From Colwellia sp. E2M01 (GTDB lineage: Bacteria > Pseudomonadota > Gammaproteobacteria > Enterobacterales > Alteromonadaceae), in the NCBI RefSeq assembly GCF_018860585.1, contig NZ_JAHKPR010000010.1, positions 89,033 to 138,354 of the forward strand: a stretch of DNA of 49,322 bases, read 5' to 3'. The translations under genes and the position numbers were made by a program. Of the stretch, positions 20,821 through 29,657 are shown one piece after another. The notes under the pieces were generated by a model. It was not told where the DNA came from and searched no databases. It saw only the letters and a list, made by a program, of their open reading frames with translations. Position 1 is the stretch's first letter. Each line of letters starts with the position of its first letter.

Positions 20821-20959
20821 ATTAGTTCAAATGACATAGGTTTTCGATTGGACACTTTGAAGATAATGTTTCCAGCATTTGCCTATTTTAACTCATAGAA
20901 ATGTTTACTTTCTTATCTCCAATTTACAAAGATAAATAGTTAATAAGCAGGTTTTAAAA

Positions 20960-21751
20960 ATGAAGAAAAAATTAGCAATTATTGGTTGTGGTTACTTAAG
21001 TCAAACTATCGCGATGGCCATAAAAGACGGCACGCTTTCTGGCTATGAATTAGTTGCGGTATTGGGTAGAAATCCGTCCAGAACTAAACAATTTGCAGAT
21101 TACTTTAACTGTAAAGCTTGTACTGATATTAATGCTTTGCTGGCGTTAAAACCTGAATTTGTAGCAGAAGCGGCATCAGCTGAGTCAATCATTGATTACA
21201 GTGAAATAATACTTGCTGGTGGCGCTAATTTGATTGTGTTATCAACAGCGGCATTTGCTGATGCAGACTTATATAAAAGAGCTATAAAAGTCGCATCACA
21301 AAATAATAGCAAGATATATATTGCTGGTGGTGCTACGGGGGGCTTTAACTTGTTGCGAACCGCTGCATTTATGAGCCCAACGCCGATTGATGTAACAATA
21401 ACTTCTAAAAAGTCACCTGGCTTTATTGCCAGAACACCTTTTTATCAAGACGGTTTGATGAACATCACTGGGCCAACAAGAGTGTTTACCGGAACCGCTA
21501 AAGAAATTATTGATATTTTTCCTTATGTTTTCAATGTTATTCACGCAACTGCGTTAGCAAGCGCAGGGGCTGAAGCGACAAAATTCAACATAGATGCTGA
21601 GCCTAACTTCAGCGGAGATGATTACAGAATTGAAGTGACAGGTGATAAAGTTGCTTTAGATTTAACGATAAAATCGGGTGATTATGCTATTGCCGCTTGG
21701 AGTGTTGTTTCAATCCTTAATAATGCAGCTTCACCGGTTGTTTTTATGTAG
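20960..21751 (+). CDS. Aspartate dehydrogenase-like protein
   Basis: A 263-residue protein with an N-terminal Rossmann domain (KLAIIGCGYLSQTIAMAI, GxGxxx at 9-14) and a C-terminal domain of the L-aspartate dehydrogenase family (DUF108), including IAGGATGGFNLL at 121-132 for the usual GAIGGLDAL-like block. Family members oxidise L-aspartate to iminoaspartate with NAD(P), or act as related amino-acid dehydrogenases. Where family members usually have an Asn-x-His-Glu-Ile catalytic stretch, this protein reads GDDYRIEV (Tyr222), so the catalytic histidine appears replaced. No nadA or nadC is nearby. The fold assignment is confident; the reaction is uncertain. Confidence 0.72.
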   Translation: MKKKLAIIGCGYLSQTIAMAIKDGTLSGYELVAVLGRNPSRTKQFADYFNCKACTDINALLALKPEFVAEAASAESIIDYSEIILAGGANLIVLSTAAFADADLYKRAIKVASQNNSKIYIAGGATGGFNLLRTAAFMSPTPIDVTITSKKSPGFIARTPFYQDGLMNITGPTRVFTGTAKEIIDIFPYVFNVIHATALASAGAEATKFNIDAEPNFSGDDYRIEVTGDKVALDLTIKSGDYAIAAWSVVSILNNAASPVVFM

Positions 21752-21932
21752 CCGTTATGTAGCAATAAATTACTGCTCGGCCTATATAATTACTCTCAAG
21801 CGGTTATTTTTATCGATAGTTGAATCGCATCACGTTACAATTATCGAATAAATAGCTTACGATTGATTTTTTATATTTATTAAAAGATAGTCCTCTAAGC
21901 GCGCGTAATACAAAAAATACCAAGGAAATATT

Positions 21933-22265
21933 ATGAGTTCTGTAAAATCACGTAGATTAAGAAAAAAACTTTATTTAGATGAGTTTGCGGTAAAAGGCGT
22001 TGAAGTTGATTGTACTTTAACTTGTAAAGATGAGCCTGAATTAGCCGTAATAATGGATGACTTTTTACTTTATGTCGATTCGTTAAACTTGTTTGTTAGC
22101 GGCGGTGGTGATCTAACGACTTTGTCTGGTTTTATTTCTTCTAATGAGCGTTATGGCTCAGTAACTGAAGCTCAAAGAGCAAGTATCTCTGCTTGGTTAA
22201 AAGAGCAAAAACTAGTTGCAGAGTTCACCGTGGGTGAACTTGTTGATGCAAACTACGGCGAATAA
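21933..22265 (+). CDS. yggL: YggL/DUF469 family 50S ribosome-binding protein
   Basis: A 110-residue protein that begins with the basic family signature SRRLRKKLYLDEF (E. coli YggL has SRRLRKKMHIDEF). It also keeps the DDFLLYV stretch, a glycine-rich turn and the WLKEQKL block near residue 88. E. coli YggL is reported to bind the 50S ribosomal subunit; function is otherwise little known. AAGGAA precedes the ATG. It is monocistronic, followed by hairpins that may end transcription. Confidence 0.86.
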   Translation: MSSVKSRRLRKKLYLDEFAVKGVEVDCTLTCKDEPELAVIMDDFLLYVDSLNLFVSGGGDLTTLSGFISSNERYGSVTEAQRASISAWLKEQKLVAEFTVGELVDANYGE

Positions 22266-22278
22266 AGAGTTATTAAAC

Positions 22279-22310
22279 AGCTAACTTACGTAATAAAAAG
22301 TGAGTTAGCT
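22279..22310 (+). terminator. Hairpin after yggL without a T-run
   Basis: AGCTAACTTAC pairs with GTGAGTTAGCT (one T-G) around a 10-base A-rich loop, 14 bp after the yggL stop. It lacks a T-run, so it may protect the mRNA end or be a weak terminator. Confidence 0.45.
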
Positions 22311-22611
22311 AAAGTGATTTTCTGTAAACTTACTCACAAGCTAGTTATTATTGTTATCAATGAAATTAGTTTTAGACGTTGACTAGGTTTTATGGCTCTG
22401 GTTGTCCTTAAAATGAAATAATTCATTCGATTTTATATATGTAATAATTCCATCTTTTACTTTTGACTCTCATATAAGTTTTCATTTTTAAAGTGACCGT
22501 ATCAGTTAGAGCATATGTGCGCTCTATCAACTCCAAAGAAAGTAAATCAGCCAAGGTTTAAACTTTATTGGCTTTGTGGGTATCAGATCGAAAGCATTTG
22601 AAAGTTGCATA
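22311..22611. other. Intergenic region between yggL and the TonB receptor gene
   Basis: No ORF or RNA gene is supported here between the two hairpins that separate the convergent genes. The sequence is AT-rich and unremarkable. Confidence 0.4.
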
Positions 22612-22647
22612 AAAAATCCATAGTCAGTTACCTAACTATGGATTTTT
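22612..22647. terminator. Bidirectional terminator between convergent yggL and TonB receptor
   Basis: Thirteen-bp perfect arms AAAAATCCATAGT and complement enclose a 10-base loop, giving a T-run on either strand. Confidence 0.82.
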
Positions 22648-22734
22648 ATGAACATTTGCGTAGGTCAACCGAGCAATGTGTTAATTTATCGGTATTAGGC
22701 TAGAAAGCCTCCTTCAACTATTATTTAGCTGTAA

Positions 22735-24837
22735 TTAAAATTGATAAGATACTGTCGCTTTAATGTTACGACCAGGTTCAAAATCTTGTAAATATAACTC
22801 ACCAAATCTTGGGTGAAAAGACACGCCTGTTCTTGATGATTGCGAAGCGTAAAACTCATCAAACACATTATCAACACCTAAAATAAGTGATAAACCTTGT
22901 ACTGACTCAGGGGCCCAACTTACATAAGCGTTATTAACAGTATATCCGTCTTTACTATTATCTAATGTTGCACCATCTAAATCGAGGTCGGCCGAAACAT
23001 CATCCACAATTAACACTTCCCAATTTAATGAGAGGTTTATTGCTTCTATTGTATAGTTAACCGTTGCACTTAACGTATTTCCTTGTTGTCTATCCAGTCG
23101 AGCGCCATCTAAATCCATGTAATCATCGTAAGCACTTAATTCACTTTCCGCTGTTGAATAAGTAATTGCACCGCTAAATTGACCTTGTTGGTAATTAACA
23201 TAAGTTTCAACACCTTTTATTTGCATATCACCAATATTATCTTTCCATGAAGCTCCTTCTGGAGAAGTCGCATAATCATAGATATAATTATCAATATCGG
23301 TTCTAAACAGCGTCGCACCAAGTGATATTTTACCTGATTCCATAATCGGTAACTGATATGCAAATGCTAATTCATAGTTAATACCTGTTTCAGCTTCAAT
23401 ATCTTCATTAGTTGTTTCATATAAACCTGAGCCGGTAAATACTTCACTAATCTCAGGCCCTTTAAATATTTCAGTCGCGCTTAACTTAAATAATAAATCA
23501 TTACTTGGCTGTAGTTCTAATGCTAAAGCGAATGATGTGTTAGTAAAAGTATCATCGACGACCGTAGAATTAATTTCGTAATTATCGTAACGAACCCCTG
23601 GAATAACGGTGAACATATTATTTAGTGCAATTCTATCTTGGATATATAACGCTAAATTACTGCTTTTCTCGCTTGACTCATCAACACTAGCGGTATACTC
23701 GGCGTTATATGAAGTGTCTTGCTTTATATAATCTATACCGTAAGTTATATCTTGGCTTATAGCACTATCAAGTGATGTTTCAGCAATAACATTAAAACCT
23801 GTATTTTTAGCTTCACCGGTTACAATAGCTGCTGAATCTACCCAGTCAACATTGTCAGCCCAGCCTAATTCATCACGCCATAACTCACTTGTATTTGAAT
23901 ATGCTGCCGCTTTTATTAACGTTGAATCAAAGCTTAACTCATAATTCAACGTTAAGGTGTCACGAGTAAACTTAGTTGGCCAAAGTAATGGAATCTCCAA
24001 AGAATTAGTTATCGCTAAATCAGTTGCAAGGCCCATATCAGGTCGGTAGCTATAATCCCCTTCATCAGAATAAGTCTCATAACTTAATTGAATTCGTTGG
24101 TTGTCTGTTGGCTCCCATCCAAATTTAATTAATGCATCATCTAGTTTACCCTCTAGGCCTCTTACAGTCCCATCAGTTCCTTCGATAACTTCACCAGAAG
24201 AGTTAGTGATTTCACCACCACCTACTTCATAGTTGTCACGGTTTACAGCATTATAATAACCAAGGAAGTCAACACTCTCTCCGAGTAAGCCATAACCTGT
24301 GATTGAATAACTTTGACCTGAATTGTCACCTGCACTTGCTTGAACACGGCCACCAAAATTGTCATTGTTATTTAGAAGTTCTTTTGCTTGTTTCGTTTCA
24401 AAAAGCACAGAACCACCTAAGCCGCCATTGATAACAGAGTTGCTACCTACATTAATATCAACTGACTTTAAAATATCGGCATGTATTTGTAAGTTACCCA
24501 TATGGTGATACATATAGGTATTTTGTTTCGCACCGTCGATTGAAATATCTAAATCTTTATCATCCATACTACGAATGGTAATACGTTGGTTTAACGAATG
24601 TGCTCCACCAACATCAACGCCTGGAATGGTACGAAGTAAATCACTAATATGATCGGCTTGTTTATTAATAATTGACTCACCTTTCAAATACATTGAAGAT
24701 GAGTTAACCGCAGTATTCCATACGGCAATACGCTCAATTTCTTTTTCTTCAGAAACCTCAGCCGCCATAAGGTTAGTAGAGAGTGTGGAAGCGATTGCCA
24801 GTGCTGTGGCATGATATTTAAAGCGCGTTGATAACAT
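22735..24837 (-). CDS. TonB-dependent outer-membrane receptor (iron/siderophore or haem type)
   Basis: A 700-residue TonB-dependent receptor. Signal peptide MLSTRFKYHATALAIAS...NLMAA is followed by a plug domain (ISDLLRTIPGVDV, ITIRSMDDKDLDISIDGAKQN, INGGLGGSVLFETK) and a 22-strand-like barrel ending in aromatic F (VSYQF). A FKGPEISEVF segment resembles the FRAP box of haem and siderophore receptors. The start is ATG at 24837, with CAGGAA upstream; the frame continues to 24939 but that extension runs through the Fur box. A Fur box lies 40 bp before the start, so iron repression is expected. A PchR-like regulator is divergent next door. The exact ligand is unknown. Confidence 0.9.
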   Translation of the reverse strand: MLSTRFKYHATALAIASTLSTNLMAAEVSEEKEIERIAVWNTAVNSSSMYLKGESIINKQADHISDLLRTIPGVDVGGAHSLNQRITIRSMDDKDLDISIDGAKQNTYMYHHMGNLQIHADILKSVDINVGSNSVINGGLGGSVLFETKQAKELLNNNDNFGGRVQASAGDNSGQSYSITGYGLLGESVDFLGYYNAVNRDNYEVGGGEITNSSGEVIEGTDGTVRGLEGKLDDALIKFGWEPTDNQRIQLSYETYSDEGDYSYRPDMGLATDLAITNSLEIPLLWPTKFTRDTLTLNYELSFDSTLIKAAAYSNTSELWRDELGWADNVDWVDSAAIVTGEAKNTGFNVIAETSLDSAISQDITYGIDYIKQDTSYNAEYTASVDESSEKSSNLALYIQDRIALNNMFTVIPGVRYDNYEINSTVVDDTFTNTSFALALELQPSNDLLFKLSATEIFKGPEISEVFTGSGLYETTNEDIEAETGINYELAFAYQLPIMESGKISLGATLFRTDIDNYIYDYATSPEGASWKDNIGDMQIKGVETYVNYQQGQFSGAITYSTAESELSAYDDYMDLDGARLDRQQGNTLSATVNYTIEAINLSLNWEVLIVDDVSADLDLDGATLDNSKDGYTVNNAYVSWAPESVQGLSLILGVDNVFDEFYASQSSRTGVSFHPRFGELYLQDFEPGRNIKATVSYQF

Positions 24838-24876
24838 AATTATTCCTGAGTATAATTTAAAAAAGTGATTGTTAAT

Positions 24877-24895
24877 AATAATGATTATCATTATA
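24877..24895. promoter_or_regulatory. Fur box in the divergent TonB receptor/AraC promoter
   Basis: AATAATGATTATCATTATA matches the 19-bp Fur consensus GATAATGATAATCATTATC at 16 of 19 positions. It lies 40 bp before the receptor start and 101 bp before the regulator start, so it may control both. Confidence 0.85.
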
Positions 24896-24996
24896 AGTCT
24901 TTGGGGTTGACTTATTGTACAATTAAAAACAATTACCAATCGTCAAGTTCTTATTGAAAATCGTCATGTTTAATATGCTATTAATAGGAAAATAAA

Positions 24997-26022
24997 ATGG
25001 ATATTTCTTCAAGAGAGTTATCGAGAAAAGTTAGAGATGCTGGTTATAACGAGAACTATATTGAAGTGTTAGAGCCTAAAGCCAAGCAGCTTGTGAATGG
25101 CGATGTGTATTTTTCTAAATTACCGAGTGGAATTAACCTCCACTATTGCGATGTTACTGAAAATACTAGTGGGCAAAGCACAGCTAAACTAGACCCTTGT
25201 CTTAGTGTTAATTTCTTATTGGCTGGAAAAGTCAGTTTTGCACTGTCTAATAATAAATATGATTTTGAAGCGTCAGAAGAAGTAAAGAATAATAGCAGTT
25301 CTTCTGCGGTTATGTTTATTAACATACTTAATGCTAAACATGTTTTTACACGTTATTTTCATCAAAACCGTCACGTTAAAAAACTTAATATGACGGTTAG
25401 CAAATCTTGGTTATTAGAGCGATGTGGTCATGATACTGAAAATAAAGAAATAGAAAGTCTTTTTTTAAGTGCTCAGCCTGTTTATCAATGGTCATGTTCT
25501 ACTGAGTTATTGACGTTAATAGAAAATTTATTTATCGACCTGAAGAACAAAACATCGAAATATCAATGGGAATTGGAGCAACAGGCATTTTCAATTTTTA
25601 CGCAGGCTTTTCAACTATTACAGGTTGAAGTAAATCAAAAGGATAATAATATAGATAAAGATAAGAAAGCAGAATCAACCGATATTATGCAATCTATTAA
25701 TGTATATGAAAGTAAAATAGCAAAACTGATCAAAGAAAATAATAATATAGAGTTAAGTGAAGTGTCCTCAAGCCTTGGCGCAAGTATCAGTACTTTACAG
25801 CGTTATTTTAAATCGAAATATCAATTAACCCTAAAAGAATATATTAGAAATGAAAAGCTTGAAGAAGCAAGAGGCTTGCTTATATTTGATAAAAAATCTG
25901 TCGGTGAAGTCTCATACTTAGTCGGTTATAAACACGTAAGTAATTTCTCTTCAGCTTTTAAAAAGTATTTTTCAATTACACCTGCTGCACTACAGCATGA
26001 ATATAAAAACTTACGAAAATAG
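24997..26022 (+). CDS. AraC-family transcriptional regulator, PchR-like
   Basis: A 341-residue regulator. The N-terminal ligand domain contains VYFSKLPSGINLHYCDV followed by a LSVNFLLAGKVSFAL stretch, the pattern of siderophore-sensing PchR/AlcR-type regulators. The C-terminal AraC DNA-binding domain (about 235-338) has two helix-turn-helix units: LSEVSSSLGASISTLQRYFK and the VGEVSYLVGYKHVSNFSSAFKKYF block. It is divergent from a TonB-dependent receptor and shares a Fur-boxed intergenic region, so it likely activates the receptor when the cognate iron chelate enters the cell (inference). Confidence 0.9.
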   Translation: MDISSRELSRKVRDAGYNENYIEVLEPKAKQLVNGDVYFSKLPSGINLHYCDVTENTSGQSTAKLDPCLSVNFLLAGKVSFALSNNKYDFEASEEVKNNSSSSAVMFINILNAKHVFTRYFHQNRHVKKLNMTVSKSWLLERCGHDTENKEIESLFLSAQPVYQWSCSTELLTLIENLFIDLKNKTSKYQWELEQQAFSIFTQAFQLLQVEVNQKDNNIDKDKKAESTDIMQSINVYESKIAKLIKENNNIELSEVSSSLGASISTLQRYFKSKYQLTLKEYIRNEKLEEARGLLIFDKKSVGEVSYLVGYKHVSNFSSAFKKYFSITPAALQHEYKNLRK

Positions 26023-26076
26023 TGATGCTCACCTAGCCTCAGTGAGCACTTATCAGTTTATCTACTTGCCGTTGGC

Positions 26077-28464
26077 TTACAAACCATTATGATATTGCAC
26101 ATTGGTTGATGCTGGTACCAAACTCTTCAAGGTTTGTTCGGCAACTACTTGTTCGTTAGATAACTCTTTTTTATAGTGATTTACCGCGTTTGCTTCTATG
26201 GTCGGTTGAGTCAATAACAGGGCAAAGTTCTTAATTAATTCGACTCTGTCTGGCGCGGCTTTATCGCCTTGGCCAATATTGGTTAAATCAATCATAAAGC
26301 CGTCATACAGTGATGATAAATCTTGGATAACTTCAGTATTTAAAAACTGATCTTGGTTGTAAATACTCGGGTAACCGGCTTTTTGTTTATCAATAGCAAA
26401 CGACTCATCTTTAAGGTTGGTAATGCTTGTAGATTTATCACAAGAGAGCATACAGCCATTATCAATACGTGGTTTTTCACAGCCTACGCTTTGCTGAAAG
26501 AAACACTGGCGGCTAGTCATTAACAATATTGGATGATAAATACTGTAGAAAAGTTTGAAGTTTTCAGGTCGAGCAATGGTTTTCATTTGCTGATTATTAA
26601 TTTCGTTAGAAATAAATGCGCCGCTACAATCAAACTCTTCTTGCATCGCTAATAAAGCGTATGAGTTGGTAGTATTTAAAAATGGTCCAGCAATCCATTC
26701 TATACCTAATTCAAAGGCGCGGTTAGCAATACCTGTGTTGTTAGTGACAATAAGTTTAGGACGTACTTGCTCTAAAATATTTACCGCTACATCATAATCT
26801 TTACCAATTAATACCGATGGGAACCACGGAATTAAGGTTGGATTCTCGTTAAAGAAATCAACGTATTTAGTACAGCCGCGTTTATAGGCATCAGGTAGCT
26901 TAAAGAAAACATCGATATCTTCAGCTCCATTAACATTAAAGCCTGCTAATTCAGCAAGATTACTATCAGCTTCATCACAAATAAGTAATGATAATTTTGT
27001 TTCAGTCTCTTGTTTATCACTTTGCTTATTATTAGTTGGCTTAGGGTGACGTTTAAGTTTTGGCAACGTCACTTCTGGCAATACCTCGATACCGTCGCCA
27101 AGTATGCTTGTCAGTTTATTTTTAAGAACATTAAGCTCCTTAAAAGCGATAGTCACACCTGATGGAATATCTAATGTGCTTAACTCTGTTAAGTTAAACT
27201 CAGCATTGTTAAAGCTTTTAAAACGTTTTTCGATTGCTTCGCTATCTAAGCATTTTTTCTCGCTAGCAATCAATGAACGCTCAGTTTGTAAGGTATGTGT
27301 TTGCTCACTAACTGATTCATCAGGAAAACCTTTGTTAAGAGTTTCACTTACTGTTGCGGTAACCGTTAATGGCGCGTTAGCTTTACCTGAAAAATGCAAT
27401 GCAAGCTGACGTTTTTCAATGCTCAAATATTTTATTTTATCGAGGGCATCGGCTTGTAAAACGGCTTTTTCTTGGTTGAGTTTTTCTTCAATATCGTGAA
27501 TTTGCACGACAGAAATGGCGTTGTTTTTATCAAGTGCGTGATATTTAGAATTGTCTCGTGGGTTTTCAATAAACATGGATTGATTTAAATCACCACGTAA
27601 AAATGCATTTGAAAAATCACGATTAAATACTTTATAAAGGCGTTCTCCATCTTGGGTTAGTTCACCAGTTTCAACAAAACCGTCTATTTGTTTACGGAAA
27701 CTATCAATAACGGTGTGAACGTAACTTGCGCCCTTTATGCGACCTTCCACTTTAAATGAATACACACCAGCTTCAATTAGCGCAGGTAAGTCAAAAAAGG
27801 CCGAGTTGTCTTTAATATTTAATGGGAATTTATTACCTGATTCGGTTGGCTTGTATTCTTCTCGACAAGCTTGGCTACAACGACCGCGGTTACCTGAGTT
27901 ACCCACACTGGCAGACGTTGAATAACATAAGCCTGAAAAGGCGATACATAATGAGCCATGTACAAACACTTCGGTTAACACATCTTGCTCGTGTGAAACC
28001 GCGGTAATGGTTTTTATTTCTCTTAGGTTTAATTCACGAGATAAATTAACACGTGACACGCCAAGTTTTTTAAGAAACGGAATTTGACCGACATTGTGCG
28101 TAGTAAGCTGCGTTGAAGCATGCACATCAAGGGTAGGGAAGTGCTTTTTAAGAATATAAAGCATACCAATATCTTGCACGATAACACCATCAAGAGTGGT
28201 GTTAGCTAATTTACTTAACAGCTTAGCTAGTGTGCCAAATTCACGCTCTAAAATAATGATATTTAAGGTTAAAAATATTTCACAGTCGTAACTATGGGCA
28301 AGACGTATAATGCCAACGAGTTCATCAAAAGAAATATTAGAGGCGCGGTTTCGGGCGTTAAAGGTATCTAAACCACAGTATACGGCATCGGCGCCAGCAA
28401 TAATTGCCGCTTTAATTGCATCGACATCACCACCGGGGGCTAATAATTCTATTTTAGGACTCAT
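26077..28464 (-). CDS. U32 family protein, RlhA-like (23S rRNA hydroxylation)
   Basis: A 795-residue U32 family protein. The N-terminal half matches E. coli RlhA/YdcP, which hydroxylates a cytidine of 23S rRNA: IELLAPGGDVDAIKAAIIAGADAVYCG, EIFLTLNII, VIVQDIGML, DVHASTQLT and EVFVHGSLCIAFSGLCY. The GNRGRCSQACR block supplies cysteines of the typical U32 cluster-binding set. A C-terminal U32 extension holds further cysteines in MTSRQCFFQQSVGC and NGCMLSC. It is about 140 residues longer than E. coli RlhA (653). ATG 28464 is preferred over the in-frame TTG 28470; the ribosome binding site is weak. It is monocistronic. An rRNA-modification role is an inference from similarity. Confidence 0.85.
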   Translation of the reverse strand: MSPKIELLAPGGDVDAIKAAIIAGADAVYCGLDTFNARNRASNISFDELVGIIRLAHSYDCEIFLTLNIIILEREFGTLAKLLSKLANTTLDGVIVQDIGMLYILKKHFPTLDVHASTQLTTHNVGQIPFLKKLGVSRVNLSRELNLREIKTITAVSHEQDVLTEVFVHGSLCIAFSGLCYSTSASVGNSGNRGRCSQACREEYKPTESGNKFPLNIKDNSAFFDLPALIEAGVYSFKVEGRIKGASYVHTVIDSFRKQIDGFVETGELTQDGERLYKVFNRDFSNAFLRGDLNQSMFIENPRDNSKYHALDKNNAISVVQIHDIEEKLNQEKAVLQADALDKIKYLSIEKRQLALHFSGKANAPLTVTATVSETLNKGFPDESVSEQTHTLQTERSLIASEKKCLDSEAIEKRFKSFNNAEFNLTELSTLDIPSGVTIAFKELNVLKNKLTSILGDGIEVLPEVTLPKLKRHPKPTNNKQSDKQETETKLSLLICDEADSNLAELAGFNVNGAEDIDVFFKLPDAYKRGCTKYVDFFNENPTLIPWFPSVLIGKDYDVAVNILEQVRPKLIVTNNTGIANRAFELGIEWIAGPFLNTTNSYALLAMQEEFDCSGAFISNEINNQQMKTIARPENFKLFYSIYHPILLMTSRQCFFQQSVGCEKPRIDNGCMLSCDKSTSITNLKDESFAIDKQKAGYPSIYNQDQFLNTEVIQDLSSLYDGFMIDLTNIGQGDKAAPDRVELIKNFALLLTQPTIEANAVNHYKKELSNEQVVAEQTLKSLVPASTNVQYHNGL

Positions 28465-28576
28465 GCTCAACTCATTTTTATACGGGTTATAACAGATAAC
28501 TAATTATCGGTTAAATTTTAAAAGGGGGATTTTACCGATATAATGCCTGAAAGAATACCGTTAACTCTTTATAAAG

Positions 28577-28612
28577 ATATTTATATAGGTATTTATATAG
28601 ATATTCATATAA
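28577..28612. repeat. Three tandem 12-bp AT-rich units
   Basis: Units ATATTTATATAG, GTATTTATATAG and ATATTCATATAA follow one another in the intergenic region between the divergent U32 and GST genes. They may simply be AT-rich promoter DNA. Confidence 0.55.
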
Positions 28613-28711
28613 AGAATTGTTTGCGCTAACCCATAACTAATACATAACAAAATAATTAATAATAGCTAGTAAAGTCAGCTCTAAAACCTAAGCGAATGGA
28701 AATACACAGTA

Positions 28712-29398
28712 ATGCCTGAAAATGATCTTATTGATAATAAAGAGATAAATAGTCTACCTATTTTATATTCGTTAAGAAATTGCCCGTACGCCATGCGTGG
28801 ACGTTTAGCTATTTATAAATCGAAAAAAACGGTTTTACTGCGTGATTTAGTGTTAACTAATAAACCGCCTGAAATGCTTGAAGCTTCACCAAAAGGTACA
28901 GTACCTGTAGTTGTTTTGCCCGATGGACAAGTTATTGAAGAAAGCCTAGATGTGATGCTTTGGGCATTAAAACGCTCTGATCCTGATGATCTTTTATATG
29001 CTTATGATGAAAATTGTTTAGCCGAAATGTTAGTGATAATTAATGAGTTTGATACCGACTTTAAGCGCGCGTTAGAAGCCTATAAATGTGCTAAGCGTTA
29101 TCAAGAAACTAATGTTGAAGAATGCCGACAGGTGTGTGAGCAATATATTGTTCGTTTAGAATCGAAATTAACTGAGCATAGGTTTTTAATGTCAGAGAAA
29201 GAAAGCTTACTCGATATTGCTTTAATGCCGTTTATCAGACAGTTTGCTCGAGTTGAACGCCAATGGTATTTGCAATCGCCTTACCCAAAAGTAAGACAAT
29301 GGCTCAATAGTTATCTACAAAGCCCAGTGTTTACCAAAGTAATGGCAAAACATCCTTTGTGGGTAGATAGCGGTGAAGTGGTGTTTTTTAACGGATAA
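28712..29398 (+). CDS. Glutathione S-transferase family protein
   Basis: A 228-residue cytosolic protein. The N-terminal thioredoxin-like GST domain has the CPYA active-site motif at residues 24-27 (SLRNCPYAMRG), the cis-Pro region GTVPVVVL near 67-74 and ESLDVMLW for glutathione binding. An all-helical C-terminal domain follows, with LLDIALMPFIRQFARVE near 168-184. The cysteine motif suggests a glutaredoxin-like or thiol-transferase class rather than a Tyr/Ser GST. It is monocistronic, and its downstream gap carries an R2 array. Substrate unknown. Confidence 0.87.
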   Translation: MPENDLIDNKEINSLPILYSLRNCPYAMRGRLAIYKSKKTVLLRDLVLTNKPPEMLEASPKGTVPVVVLPDGQVIEESLDVMLWALKRSDPDDLLYAYDENCLAEMLVIINEFDTDFKRALEAYKCAKRYQETNVEECRQVCEQYIVRLESKLTEHRFLMSEKESLLDIALMPFIRQFARVERQWYLQSPYPKVRQWLNSYLQSPVFTKVMAKHPLWVDSGEVVFFNG

Positions 29399-29449
29399 AT
29401 AATAGCTTGGTTATTAAAGGCGGGATTTAAGTGGGATATTAAAGATAAT

Positions 29450-29479
29450 GGATTTCCGACAGGAAATTTCGGAAATGAC
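29450..29479 (-). repeat. R2 REP-like unit A
   Basis: On the minus strand arms ATTTCCGA and TCGGAAAT pair, with GTC before and CC after. Compared with unit B, two base pairs have changed on both sides of the stem. Confidence 0.75.
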
Positions 29480-29518
29480 GGCTGCTATTGTAGCGTTATA
29501 AGTACAAACACCTGTTTT

Positions 29519-29548
29519 GTCATCCCCGAGTTCTCTTGTCGGGGATCC
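29519..29548 (+). repeat. R2 REP-like unit B
   Basis: Arms ATCCCCGA and TCGGGGAT in plus orientation, 39 bp after unit A. It is nearly identical to the solitary copy at 20791-20820. Confidence 0.8.
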
Positions 29549-29584
29549 AGTTTTTATATCTTCTTTTTTAATAGTTAAACACAT

Positions 29585-29614
29585 GGGTTTCCGACAGGAT
29601 ATTTCAGAAATGAC
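29585..29614 (-). repeat. R2 REP-like unit C
   Basis: On the minus strand arms ATTTCTGA and TCGGAAAC pair with G-U pairs. It completes an inverted-direct-inverted BIME-like array between convergent GST and Nudix genes. Confidence 0.72.
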
Positions 29615-29657
29615 GTATTATCTTTGGGATAATTTATTAACCAATCAAACTCAATTC

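Noticed and set aside
24838-24939. Longer start for the TonB receptor
   Set aside because: The extension would read through the Fur box and put MIIIIINNHFF before a normal signal peptide; ATG 24837 has CAGGAA upstream.
27104-27409. Plus-strand 101-codon frame within the U32 gene
   Set aside because: Shadow frame with no start signals; the minus-strand U32 protein is continuous here.
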